Made by a program: the position numbers and the translations under genes. A DNA stretch of 64,000 bases from Pseudomonadota bacterium (GTDB lineage: Bacteria > Cyanobacteriota > Vampirovibrionia > Obscuribacterales > Obscuribacteraceae): positions 1-64,000 of the forward strand of contig JAJPGY010000016.1 of assembly GCA_021325555.1 (NCBI GenBank). Direction: 5' to 3'. Shown here piece by piece: positions 18,531-26,550 of the stretch (its first letter is position 1; each line of letters begins with the position of its first letter). A model generated the notes under the pieces. The model made no database searches. It saw only the letters and a list, made by a program, of their open reading frames with translations, and was not told the DNA's origin.

Positions 18531-18563
18531 GGCGGCACCACTGACGGTGCCGCCTTATATTTT
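18531..18563 (+). terminator. Intrinsic terminator between convergent genes
   Basis: A perfect 9-bp stem GGCGGCACC / GGTGCCGCC (18531-18539 and 18546-18554) with a 6-base loop is followed on the plus strand by TTATATTTT. It ends the ACT-protein transcript. The tail overlaps the last codons of the convergent gene at 18555. Confidence 0.8.
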
Positions 18564-18986
18564 GAAACCCTGCAGAGAATGGGTATGCAGCGCGTAGAGC
18601 TCGGACGGGCCCATGCCGTGCTGATCGTCCATATACACCATCAGGTATTCGAGGTTGAGCGTCCGGTACTGCGAATGCTGCTGGTAGAACTCGGTCAACA
18701 TCCCCGCGTACTCCTCGAGCGGCTTCGAGTACTTGAACACGGTCACAGTGGACTTCGACCAGATCCTCGTTTGCCGGGTGAGCGAGTCGAGGGCCAGCTT
18801 GTTCTCCTTGCCGGGGTCGCCGGTCAGCCGGGTCGCCAGGGCAAAGGAGATCTCCTGCGCGCAGTGCCGCAGCCCCTGGTTCAGCCCCAGGACTATCCCC
18901 TCCAGCAGGCGCACCCGGGCGTCGGGGCTCAAGGAGAGCCAGTAGTCTCCCGGTGAAATTCCGTTTGTCGTCTCCCCGTCGCCCAT
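18555..18986 (-). CDS. Hypothetical 143-residue cytoplasmic protein
   Basis: A soluble, predicted helical protein (LSPDARVRLLEGIVLGLNQGLRHCAQEISFALATRL, then EEYAGMLTEFYQQHSQYRT). There is no signal peptide, membrane span or recognisable motif. It begins with ATG after AGGGTG and ends at the terminator shared with the ACT-protein gene, with which it converges. I do not recognise a family. Confidence 0.6.
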   Translation of the reverse strand: MGDGETTNGISPGDYWLSLSPDARVRLLEGIVLGLNQGLRHCAQEISFALATRLTGDPGKENKLALDSLTRQTRIWSKSTVTVFKYSKPLEEYAGMLTEFYQQHSQYRTLNLEYLMVYMDDQHGMGPSELYALHTHSLQGFKI

Positions 18987-19129
18987 AACACCCTGCCGGA
19001 CGCCCGCCTGTTACCAAAATCACTTTACCGCTTTTGCGGGCACTTTGGCTCTTTGCTACGGTCTACAGGTTTCATTGCGGGGTGGCGATGAGGGCCGCCT
19101 GAGGGGAGCCGGCCGGCCCGACACTAAGG

Positions 19130-19135
19130 TATATT
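19130..19135 (+). promoter_or_regulatory. Candidate -10 element for the GIN-domain gene
   Basis: TATATT lies 31 bp before the ATG at 19166. Transcription would start near 19142 and leave a 24-base leader containing GGAGGG. No good -35 is seen, so this is only suggestive. It helps decide the start at 19166 over 19142. Confidence 0.3.
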
Positions 19136-19165
19136 GAATTCATGGTTGGCGATGGAGGGTTCGTG

Positions 19166-20071
19166 ATGGCCAAGTCCACCTCTGGTCTGAGGGCGCGCAC
19201 GGTGGCCGGCGCGCTGCAAGCGCTCGCTGTGTGCTGCCTGCTGCCGGCGCCGGCGTCGAACCCCCAGATTGGCACGCCCCCGTCTTCCCTGTTCGATCAA
19301 CCGCCGTCCTCGGTAATCCCTTTCGCCGAGATACCGGCATCGGCCGAGGAGATAGCGCTGTCGGTGGAGACGGTCAAGGTCACGGTTCACCGGGCGGCGG
19401 CGCTCGACTCGGTCAAGGTGTTGAGCAGCTGCCCGTCCCACTGGAACGTCTCCGGCAACGTCGTCCGCCAGGTGGCGCTTTCCAGCACGGCCAGGGGCGT
19501 GGCCATTCGGGCCGATGCCACGGGCGCTCAGGCGATAGTCAACGGCCACATCTACCAGCTCCCCAGGGATGCGGAAGGGGCCGTGCACAGCCTCAAGATT
19601 GAAAATGGCGAGGTGATCATCAACGGCCAGCGCTTGAAGCCGCTGCCGGGCTCGGATGTGCCCGGCAGCTGCACGGGCCCGGAGACCCTGGAGATCCAGG
19701 TGCCGGACAGCTACACCGGCGGTCTCGTCCTGTCGTGCCACGGGGCCTCGGACGTTCAGGTCGACAGCTGGAAGGGCGGCACGCTCGTGATCATGCTGCA
19801 CAATCAGAGCACCGTTTCCACCGGCCGCCTGCAGGGGCTGGCCAAGGCGGTGGTCGACATCGAGGGGGACAGCAGGGCGGAGATAAAGGACATCTCGACC
19901 CGGGCCTTCGTGGCCAACATAAACGGGTCCGGCACGGTCTTTGTCGGCGGCGGCTCCGCCGACATGAGCAACGCCACCATATCCGGTAGCGGTAAGATGG
20001 TGTTGAAAGGCCGGTTTCGCAACCTCAGGAAGTCCATCAACGGCACGGGCACAATTCAGGTAACGGAGTGA
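19166..20071 (+). CDS. Exported head-GIN (DUF2807) domain protein
   Basis: A 301-residue protein with an export signal (residues ~8-32) after a start at 19166, which has GGAGGG six bases upstream. The C-terminal half (about 180-301) is a right-handed beta-helix-like run: GLVLSCHGASDVQVDSW, STVSTGRLQGLAKAVVDIEG, DISTRAFVANINGSGTVFVGG, TISGSGKMVLKGRF. This repeated SGSG/GSA pattern is the putative autotransporter-adhesin head GIN domain. Its role is probably at the cell surface or periplasm. It overlaps the next gene by the stop/start GTGA and should be co-expressed with it. Confidence 0.75.
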   Translation: MAKSTSGLRARTVAGALQALAVCCLLPAPASNPQIGTPPSSLFDQPPSSVIPFAEIPASAEEIALSVETVKVTVHRAAALDSVKVLSSCPSHWNVSGNVVRQVALSSTARGVAIRADATGAQAIVNGHIYQLPRDAEGAVHSLKIENGEVIINGQRLKPLPGSDVPGSCTGPETLEIQVPDSYTGGLVLSCHGASDVQVDSWKGGTLVIMLHNQSTVSTGRLQGLAKAVVDIEGDSRAEIKDISTRAFVANINGSGTVFVGGGSADMSNATISGSGKMVLKGRFRNLRKSINGTGTIQVTE

Positions 20072-21237
20072 AAGTGTCAAAGCCGATCGCCTGGTCGCTC
20101 ACCGTGCTGGCCGCCCTGGCCGGTCCCCGCTCCACGCTCGCGGCGCCCTCCTGGATGCCCGGGGCCCCGGACGACCCCCGGGCTGACTACGGCGCCCGCC
20201 AGCCCGCCGCTGCCCCGCCGAGCCAGCCAGCCGCCGCTGCAAGCCCGGGCGCAACCGAGGGCTCCAAACCACCGGCCAGCCAGGGGTCCTCCCGGGAGCC
20301 GGCAGGCGCCGGCGTCGCCGAGCCCGCCGCCAGAGCGCCGGCGCAGCGCGCGCCGGCCAAACCGGTAAAGCTGTACGGGCGGATCGAGCAGCTGTGCGAG
20401 ACCTCCGGGGCCACGCTGCCGATTAAATTACAGGCGCAGACGCCAAAGTACGACGCCAGCCGGCCGCTCAGGGCCCGGGCCAGCGCCGGCACGACGATCG
20501 GGCGGGCAGTTGCCGCCTACCCCACCGAGTGGCAGGGCGAATGGTCAGGGACGCTCAGGATCTGGACCTGCCAGTTCGCCCCCAGCCGCTGGCAGTTCGA
20601 CGCCGCCGAAGCTTCCGAGGAGCAGGACCTGATGAGGCCGGGGCTGGACGGCCAGGTGACCTTCAACTTCGCCCGGGACAACGAGCGCAGGATCGAGCTG
20701 CAGCCGACCCAGGTCGTCTTTTCGGCGCCGATGACCGACGACCGCCTGGCCAACCTGATGAAGCAGATGGGGGGCGGCGGGCAGCTGCTGCAGGGCAACC
20801 CCTTCGCCGCCGCCATGATGAGGTCGGTGCCCTACATGTACGCCATGCACCTGGGCGACCTGACCTCCGGGGTTGGCGTCACCGGCAACGCGCTTGAAAG
20901 CAGGCTTGTCAAAAACGAGATCAAGGCGCTTGCCCCGGGAACGCTCGAGCAGCAGATCGTGACCTACAACGCCGACCGCAGCCGGGCGACCGGCAAGGTG
21001 CGCTACAGCTATTCCGAGAGCGTGCTGCGCTTCACCAAAATGCAGTCCGATCAGCTCTACGTTCAGGCAGCCTCGGTGGATTACGATCGCAACGGCAGGT
21101 TCGAGAGCAAGGTGGTGCTGTTCGGGACGGTCAGCCGGGGAGCGCCGGCCTCGCCGTTGCAGGAGATGCAGTTACCCAATATGATGAACGGCGGCGCGCT
21201 GCAGCAGCTGCAGCAGATGTTGGGCTCCCCGCAATAG
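20068..21237 (+). CDS. Hypothetical exported protein with Pro/Ala-rich linker
   Basis: A 389-residue protein starting at a GTG that overlaps the preceding stop. It has a signal peptide (SLTVLAALAGPRSTLAA), an Ala/Pro/Ser/Gly-rich disordered linker at about residues 27-105 and a folded domain from residue ~108 to 370. The domain has no motif I recognise; AAYPTEWQGEWSGTLRIWTCQF suggests a beta-rich domain. The end is Gln/Gly/Met-rich (LQQLQQMLGSPQ). Context puts it in an envelope-related plus-strand cluster with the GIN, HEAT and LysM proteins. Confidence 0.65.
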   Translation: MKVSKPIAWSLTVLAALAGPRSTLAAPSWMPGAPDDPRADYGARQPAAAPPSQPAAAASPGATEGSKPPASQGSSREPAGAGVAEPAARAPAQRAPAKPVKLYGRIEQLCETSGATLPIKLQAQTPKYDASRPLRARASAGTTIGRAVAAYPTEWQGEWSGTLRIWTCQFAPSRWQFDAAEASEEQDLMRPGLDGQVTFNFARDNERRIELQPTQVVFSAPMTDDRLANLMKQMGGGGQLLQGNPFAAAMMRSVPYMYAMHLGDLTSGVGVTGNALESRLVKNEIKALAPGTLEQQIVTYNADRSRATGKVRYSYSESVLRFTKMQSDQLYVQAASVDYDRNGRFESKVVLFGTVSRGAPASPLQEMQLPNMMNGGALQQLQQMLGSPQ

Positions 21238-21239
21238 CT

Positions 21240-21746
21240 ATGGACATCGAAGAGCTGGTTGAGATTGTCGAGACGATGGCCCTGCAGCACTCGTACCCGG
21301 GTTACGACGTGCGCTCGTTGAAGCTGGGGCTGCCGGCCTCGGCCGTCAACGCCCCCGTGAAGGTGTTCGTGGCAGCCTTGAGCCAGGACAGCGTTGTGGT
21401 GATCCTGGCGGCCCTGCGCTGGTTCTGGGACCGGCCCGGCGTGGCCCGGAGGCACGCCAGCGTCATCGCCTCTTGCCTGGATCATCAAGACGAGTGGGTG
21501 CGCCTGGAGGCGGTGCGGACGATCGGGCGGGTCGGGCAGGTCGACGACCGGCTTGCCGTGCGGCTGTCCGAAAGGCTTGAGGACACGGACGTCGAGGTGA
21601 AAAAGGCGGCTGCCCAGGCGATCGGCAAGCTCGGCTGCCAGGGAGAGCAGGTGGTAGCCAGCTTGCGGCGGGCGACCGGAGATCCGGACATCCAGGTGAA
21701 GTGGAAGGCGGAAAAGGCGCTGCGCAAACTCGGGCAATATGCCTGA
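21240..21746 (+). CDS. HEAT-repeat protein
   Basis: A 168-residue helical-repeat protein starting 2 bp after the preceding stop. From residue ~55 on, about three HEAT units can be read (DEWVRLEAVRTIGRVGQ; VEVKKAAAQAIGKLGCQ; IQVKWKAEKALRKLGQ). These have the D-x-x-V/I-R-x-x-A-x-x-x-L-G pattern common in PBS-lyase-type HEAT repeats. Such repeats make protein-protein contacts, and no catalytic site is present. It is probably the last gene of the 19.2-21.7 kb operon. Confidence 0.75.
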   Translation: MDIEELVEIVETMALQHSYPGYDVRSLKLGLPASAVNAPVKVFVAALSQDSVVVILAALRWFWDRPGVARRHASVIASCLDHQDEWVRLEAVRTIGRVGQVDDRLAVRLSERLEDTDVEVKKAAAQAIGKLGCQGEQVVASLRRATGDPDIQVKWKAEKALRKLGQYA

Positions 21747-21822
21747 GCGGCCCGATTTAATCTTGCGTGACCGAAAAATGCCAAATTTGGAATAGATACT
21801 TACCACAAAAGCCGTAAAGGGG

Positions 21823-23244
21823 TTGGCACGGGCGGTGACGTATCCATTCGAGAGCAGCTTGCACAGCGTCTGTCCTGACCGTATTTCGCCGGCGCCCGGC
21901 TCGCATGCGGAGGCGCTGCGTGCTGATGCGCTGCCCGGGGGCGTCAGCTGGTCCGAGATAACCAGCCGGTTTGCGACCGCAGATGCCGGTCACCATCGCT
22001 GGCTGCCGGGACTCGAGCTGGGCTGCGCCGGTCGAGCCGCCGAGGCGCCGCCCGCTTCCCAGGGGCCCCGGGCGACGGCCGGCATACACGACGTCGTCTT
22101 CCACAGCAGCGGCGGCAACGTCGACCGGGTGGCCGGAATAAGACCCCGGGGCGGGGAGACCCTTGCCCAGCTCATCAAGCGGCTGCATCCCGGTCTCTCG
22201 GGCGAGCAGCTTGCCCACGAGGTGAAGCAGGTTCTCAAATACAACCACGATTACGGGAACGACCTGGGCGACGGCAGCCACCTGGATCCCGGCAAGGACG
22301 TCTTTTTGACCAGCGTCAAATACCGTGACGCGCAGGGGAAGATAACCCGCATCGAAGGCCCGACCGGCCGGCTGACGGAGCTGACCTATGGTGCCGACGG
22401 GCACCTGGAGGGCTACAGGATAACCGCCGCCGACGGAACGATCATCGAGCAGTGCGGGCAAGACGGCTCGGGCAGGTATTTGGTCTGGAAAAACGGGCAG
22501 ACGGGGCAGGTCGGCAACGTGGTCGTGGACGCCGCCGGAAACGTGATCGTGACCGATGCGGCCGGCAACCGGGTCGCTCACCTGACCGGCGGCACCGACA
22601 TCTCGACCAGCTACTGGAACCAGCTGCCTGTCCGCTCGCTGGCCGCGCGGGGCGGCAGCCCCGTAGCCGTGTACGAATACAGCTATGAGGGCGAAACGGT
22701 GAGCATCTTCGCCCAGTTCGCCGACGAGCCCGGCAAGCGAGTGCTGCTCTCGCAGAAGACCGCACCCGATGCGCTGGCGCGGCTTGCCGAGGCGCAGGGG
22801 CGCTTTGTCCAGCAGGAACAAACCGCCGCGAGCTACGAGCGGATCTCCATGCAAGCTGCGCCCGGCTCCTCCTTCTCAGAACTCGCGTCGGAGCTGGGGG
22901 ACAGGATTGCCGCCTACGCGCGGTACCTGGCCGAGAGGATCAACACGCACCATTACTGCTTGTCCGGCGTAGCGCAGATCCTGGATCGCTTCGGAGTCCA
23001 TCTGCACGGAGACGCGGCCTGGGAAGCAAGAGCGCAACTCGCCGCCGATCCCCGCTTCCGGCAGGTAAGCATGTCCAGCCTGCGACCGGGCGACATTATT
23101 GTCAGCGGCAGGAATTCCGCCCACCCCTGGGGGCACATCCGCGTCTACCTGGGAGGCGGTCTGGAGGCCAGCGACCATGTGCAGGACCTGATTACGGGCG
23201 AAGGCTACGGCGGCACGAGCGTCTTCCGCATGACCTCCGCCTAG
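21823..23244 (+). CDS. LysM-like plus NlpC/CHAP-like cell-wall hydrolase candidate
   Basis: A 473-residue protein starting at TTG (21823) after AAAGGGG, or at the in-frame GTG 12 bases later. There is no signal peptide. Residues ~100-162 are LysM-like (GETLAQLIKRLHPGLSGEQL ... HLDPGKDVFL). Residues ~165-260 hold YD/RHS-like strands (LTYGADGHLEGYRI, VVVDAAGNVIVTDAAGNRVA). Residues ~365-473 look like an NlpC/P60 or CHAP fold: Cys379 in HYCLSGVAQIL, the LRPGDIIV strand and His438 in WGHIRVYLGGG. Such domains cleave peptidoglycan peptides or act as amidases. The architecture parallels the two giant proteins at 39-45 kb, although the catalytic domain differs. Confidence 0.65.
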   Translation: MARAVTYPFESSLHSVCPDRISPAPGSHAEALRADALPGGVSWSEITSRFATADAGHHRWLPGLELGCAGRAAEAPPASQGPRATAGIHDVVFHSSGGNVDRVAGIRPRGGETLAQLIKRLHPGLSGEQLAHEVKQVLKYNHDYGNDLGDGSHLDPGKDVFLTSVKYRDAQGKITRIEGPTGRLTELTYGADGHLEGYRITAADGTIIEQCGQDGSGRYLVWKNGQTGQVGNVVVDAAGNVIVTDAAGNRVAHLTGGTDISTSYWNQLPVRSLAARGGSPVAVYEYSYEGETVSIFAQFADEPGKRVLLSQKTAPDALARLAEAQGRFVQQEQTAASYERISMQAAPGSSFSELASELGDRIAAYARYLAERINTHHYCLSGVAQILDRFGVHLHGDAAWEARAQLAADPRFRQVSMSSLRPGDIIVSGRNSAHPWGHIRVYLGGGLEASDHVQDLITGEGYGGTSVFRMTSA

Positions 23245-23283
23245 CGCTAGGGTCCACCGGCACTGCCGCCGGTCGCCTGCCGG

Positions 23284-23703
23284 TCAGCCGGCGACGAACC
23301 TGGCTCCCAGCGAATCGATCTGCTCGAGAAAACGATACTCGTCGACCAGGCGGGCGTAGAAAGCATGCTCGTAGTACTGCTCGAGGAAGTTGGGATCGTA
23401 GCGGGCAGCTTTCAGGAAATCATCGAGCACCTCCTGCATCTTCAGCCCCAGGTCCCGAAACCCGCCGAGCACGTCGGGGGTGGAAAATTCCTTTCTGTCC
23501 GCCAGCGCCGCGTGAGCGACGCTCATGATAAGACCCAGGCGCGAGGCGATCGTGTGCAGGTGGCGGAAGATCATCTTCTCTTCCAGCGTCTCTCTTTTGC
23601 CGGTGAGAACCAGCAGCACTTCGCAGATCTTATCGATGATCGAGGACATCCGCCTGATCTCCTCGAGCCATGCCGCGCTCAATATTTCCTGTTCGCCTTC
23701 CAT
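23284..23703 (-). CDS. Hypothetical 139-residue helical protein
   Basis: A soluble all-helical protein (WLEEIRRMSSIIDKICEVLLVL, KMIFRHLHTIASRLGLIMSV, LKMQEVLDDFLKAARYDP) with no recognised motif. The frame is open further upstream through a terminator and the neighbouring gene, so the ATG at 23703 (MEGEQEILSA) is the sensible start. It ends about 40 bp from the convergent LysM/NlpC-like gene. Function unknown. Confidence 0.6.
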   Translation of the reverse strand: MEGEQEILSAAWLEEIRRMSSIIDKICEVLLVLTGKRETLEEKMIFRHLHTIASRLGLIMSVAHAALADRKEFSTPDVLGGFRDLGLKMQEVLDDFLKAARYDPNFLEQYYEHAFYARLVDEYRFLEQIDSLGARFVAG

Positions 23704-23747
23704 TTCAATTACCACAACCGCTCCGAGCCGGCCAGTATACCCCAAAT

Positions 23748-23775
23748 GAAAAACGGCCCTCGAAACGAGGGCCGT
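23748..23775 (-). terminator. Intrinsic terminator of the ribbon-helix-helix gene
   Basis: A perfect 10-bp stem ACGGCCCTCG / CGAGGGCCGT (23753-23762, 23766-23775) with a 3-base loop is followed on the minus strand by five T residues. It lies 27 bp downstream of the CopG-type gene stop. Confidence 0.85.
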
Positions 23776-23801
23776 CATGGGGATTCCATGGGTTACCAGA
23801 T

Positions 23802-24005
23802 CTAGGAGACGGGAGAGGAAAACGGCTCCATCGATTCCACCGTGCTCACCGCAAGGTGTCCGCCCTGCGTGCGCCGGAAATTGTCGAGATACCTTCTCAG
23901 GGCTTCCCTTATCAGATCCGACCGAGTGCGGTGCTCGCACTGGGCGACGAAATCGGCCTGCTCGAGCATAGCTGGTGGCAGCGCAATTAGAACCTTCTTT
24001 GGCAT
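23802..24005 (-). CDS. CopG/NikR-type ribbon-helix-helix DNA-binding protein
   Basis: A 67-residue protein with the ribbon-helix-helix pattern. The beta strand KKVLIALPPAMLEQADFVAQ is followed by the helix pair RTRSDLIREALRRYLDNF, and a short polar tail. RHH proteins bind DNA as dimers and often autoregulate or act as antitoxins. No toxin gene adjoins it: the neighbours are an intrinsic terminator downstream and a 575-bp non-coding stretch upstream. A direct repeat in that stretch could be its operator. Confidence 0.85.
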   Translation of the reverse strand: MPKKVLIALPPAMLEQADFVAQCEHRTRSDLIREALRRYLDNFRRTQGGHLAVSTVESMEPFSSPVS

Positions 24006-24580
24006 CTGTAGTACCCCCGGAGAGAAAAAGTCAACGCGATAAGTAGGTCCCCCGCGAAGCTAGGGATCCCGTACTAAGGTCTGGTGATTGAGAAGTATTC
24101 CGGCCGTCTGGCGAAGTTGCCGCAGTCCATCAACGGCTATTCACTTTACACTCGTTGCCCGATATCGTAAAGGTCTGAAACACGCATAACAGCGTATTTC
24201 TATTCATCACCACATAAAAGGATTTTTCTGAAAGCGGAAAGCGAGTCACGGCAAGACTCGCAAGCAATCAGGCCCCGCCGCTATTAACATGAGACAACAT
24301 CTGCACATACGAAAGTGTCACTGCAGCATAGCCGGAACGGCGCGAGCGTCATCGTTCCCGCAGGCGTCTGTGCTTGATCTTTTGGTTGGCACGTGATACG
24401 CGACGACTGACAGGTTATTTACAGAAGACGCAAAAGTCGCAACCCGACTCGCTTTCGAGGATTCGCCCTCCATGGCGGCGCCTCCATCTAATACCTGCGC
24501 GCTGACCCAACTACTGCCGACCATACGGCAAGTGATACTACGCGCTTTCTTCGTAAGAGGCGGCAGGCAGGTGCTGGCGC
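24006..24580. other. 575-bp gap: no convincing gene
   Basis: This stretch is clearly richer in A/T than its neighbours. It contains a direct repeat GTAG-NN-CCCCC at 24008-24018 and 24043-24053, and a 6-bp stem at 24241-24261. A minus-strand frame across 24318-24770 overlaps the M20 gene and has no coding character. I see no RNA gene or mobile element. Confidence 0.5.
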
Positions 24581-26002
24581 CTACGAAGCATGCGAACAGA
24601 GGAGATCGAGCACCCTGTACAGGCGCCGGATTCCTTTTGTCAGCTCCACAAGCGGAATTCGCTCGTCCTTGCCGTGCAGGGTGGCCAGATGCTCGGGGTC
24701 GATCTCGAAAGGCTCGAAGCCGTAGCATGTGATCCCCAGCGCCCGGAACCAGTGAGAGTCGGTGAACCACGGCACCACCAGCGGAACAACGGGCACCCCC
24801 GGAGTCTCTTGCGCGGCGACGGTCTTGATCGCCTTGAACAGGTCCGTGTCGTACGGCGACGCATCGGTAGTCAACCAGTCGAGCACGGACACTTTCACGG
24901 CCGGGCTGCCCGCCAACTTTTCCACGTGGGAGACGAAGTCCTCTTTCCGCACGCCCGGGAGCAAGCGGCAGTCGAGCTCGGCCGACGCCTCGGCTGGAAT
25001 CACGTTCGTCTTGTAGCCGCCCTGAAGCACGGTAAGCGATATGGTATTGAGCAGCATGCTCGAGCGCAGCTTGTCCTGCATCAACTCTCGGAGCATCCCC
25101 GGGTCCTTGACGGCCGCGTCGATATCCGCGTAGGCGGCCTGCCGGGGTCCGCTCTGCGTTTTGCTGACCTCCCGGAAGTACTCACGCACGGCCGGCAGGA
25201 CGTGCGGCTCGGGCGGCGCGTTGACGATCCGGTCCAGCGCCCGCACCAGCTCGTTGGTGGCCGCATTTTCTATCGGCATGGAGGCGTGCCCGGCCGGCCC
25301 CCGTGCCGCGACCTTGAGCCAGAGCACCGACTTCTCCGAGACATCCACGCCCCAGCACTCAGGCTTGCCGTCGCCGCCCCTGTCGATGTGGAATCCCTCA
25401 TTAATCAGGTATTCGGCGTCGCCGATCAGATCCTGGTGCCGGTCGATGAAGATATTGGCGCCGGCCGTGCCGCCGACTTCCTCGTCCGGCGTGGCCAGAA
25501 ATATGACGTCCCGGTCCAGTTCCTTCCCGGACCTTTTGAGGAGCAGCATCGCCTCCAGCTCGGCGACGCCCATGCCCTTCATGTCCAGGGCGCCGCGTCC
25601 CCACAACTCGCCGTCGTGAACCTCGCCGGAAAACGGCGCGTGCCGCCAGTCCTCGGCGCGAGCCGGCACCACGTCGATGTGGTTCAGCAGTATGACCGGG
25701 CGTTTGGCCCCGGTGCCCTTGAGGCGGGCATAAACACAGGCTCTTCCAGGGGCCGTATCGAACAGCGATGCTTCTATCCCGTTTCCCCTCAGGACGCCGG
25801 CCAGGTGCTCGGCACCGCGCCGCTCATTTCCCGGGGGGTTGGTGGTGTCTATCTGTATATAGGAAGCGAGGATGCCGGCCGCCTCGTCTCCGGCGCGGGC
25901 AAAGTCCGGCGAAACAGGCTCTATGCCGGCCCGCGCGGCCGAGACAAGAATGCTGGCGGCGCTTATGGCGCCGAAAAGGCCGAGCAGGGCAGCGATCCTC
26001 AT
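24581..26002 (-). CDS. Exported M20-family metallopeptidase
   Basis: A 473-residue zinc peptidase of the M20/M28-like fold (acetylornithine deacetylase / ArgE / carboxypeptidase group). After a signal peptide (residues ~3-25) come the ligand motifs LLNHIDVVP (His, with the Asp two residues on), GRGALDMKGMG (bridging Asp) and ATPDEEVGG (catalytic Glu-Glu). The dimerisation or lid domain lies between about residues 215 and 330. The ATG at 26002 with GGAGG seven bases upstream is preferred over a TTG two codons earlier. It probably trims peptides outside the cytoplasm; dipeptidase or carboxypeptidase specificity is not decidable. Confidence 0.88.
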   Translation of the reverse strand: MRIAALLGLFGAISAASILVSAARAGIEPVSPDFARAGDEAAGILASYIQIDTTNPPGNERRGAEHLAGVLRGNGIEASLFDTAPGRACVYARLKGTGAKRPVILLNHIDVVPARAEDWRHAPFSGEVHDGELWGRGALDMKGMGVAELEAMLLLKRSGKELDRDVIFLATPDEEVGGTAGANIFIDRHQDLIGDAEYLINEGFHIDRGGDGKPECWGVDVSEKSVLWLKVAARGPAGHASMPIENAATNELVRALDRIVNAPPEPHVLPAVREYFREVSKTQSGPRQAAYADIDAAVKDPGMLRELMQDKLRSSMLLNTISLTVLQGGYKTNVIPAEASAELDCRLLPGVRKEDFVSHVEKLAGSPAVKVSVLDWLTTDASPYDTDLFKAIKTVAAQETPGVPVVPLVVPWFTDSHWFRALGITCYGFEPFEIDPEHLATLHGKDERIPLVELTKGIRRLYRVLDLLCSHAS

Positions 26003-26550
26003 TGGCAATCCTCCAGGAATTTAGGCGGTCAGTCACCAGGCGCTCACGCTCAAACAAAAACACCACCCGAACTCAATCGCGGTGGTGTTTTTGCTACTGC
26101 CTGGCTGCCTGTTGCGATGCAGGCTCAGTATCTCCTCACGCTTCAGCCAGTCCTTCACGTAAGGCGGGCTCACTTGTTGCGGTTTCCGGTCAGCGCTGAC
26201 CTGACGTCTCCACAAGGCCCCTCGGGTCGCTGCGGTGACTCCCTTCACCGCTCGCCGTTGATGACTATACTTTAGCACCTGAGCAAATAGAAGGAAGTAC
26301 CCCGGAGAACATTTAAGACGGCTATCTTGGCAATACAGAAAGGTCGCAACCATCCCCGGTGTCACGGTATGCTCCCGTTAACAAGCGCCGGATCAATACA
26401 CCTGCTTACGCTTTCGCTTGATCCCGCTGGAATGCCGGACCGGCCCTGGCTTGTGTCATGATTAGCCGAATTCAATCAAGAACTTGAATCAAGCTTCAAA
26501 AGCGGGCCGGTCCAGTCCGGGCCGATTGGAGCGCTTACAATATTGGCGAT
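26003..26550. other. 548-bp divergent gap with several stem-loops
   Basis: The gap separates the M20 peptidase gene (minus) from exonuclease III (plus). It holds a terminator-like hairpin (26056-26092), a 14-bp palindrome GGTCAGCGCTGACC (26188-26201), a perfect 7-bp stem GCGGTGA/TCACCGC (26232-26251) and a long-range 10-bp inverted repeat (26437-26446 and 26504-26513). No protein with family resemblance is readable. A structured minus-strand leader or small RNA is possible. Confidence 0.5.
26056..26092 (-). terminator. Bidirectional terminator-like hairpin in the M20 leader
   Basis: A perfect 12-bp inverted repeat AAAAACACCACC / GGTGGTGTTTTT with a 13-base loop has T-runs on both strands. 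It lies 54 bp upstream of the M20 start, inside what should be its leader, so it may be an attenuator or end a small upstream RNA. Confidence 0.7.

Noticed and set aside
24318..24770. 150-codon minus-strand frame
   Set aside because: It overlaps the 3-prime end of the M20 gene and has irregular composition without family resemblance.
26225..26260. T-box-like string in the M20 leader
   Set aside because: Only part of the consensus matches and no specifier loop or overlapping antiterminator could be drawn.
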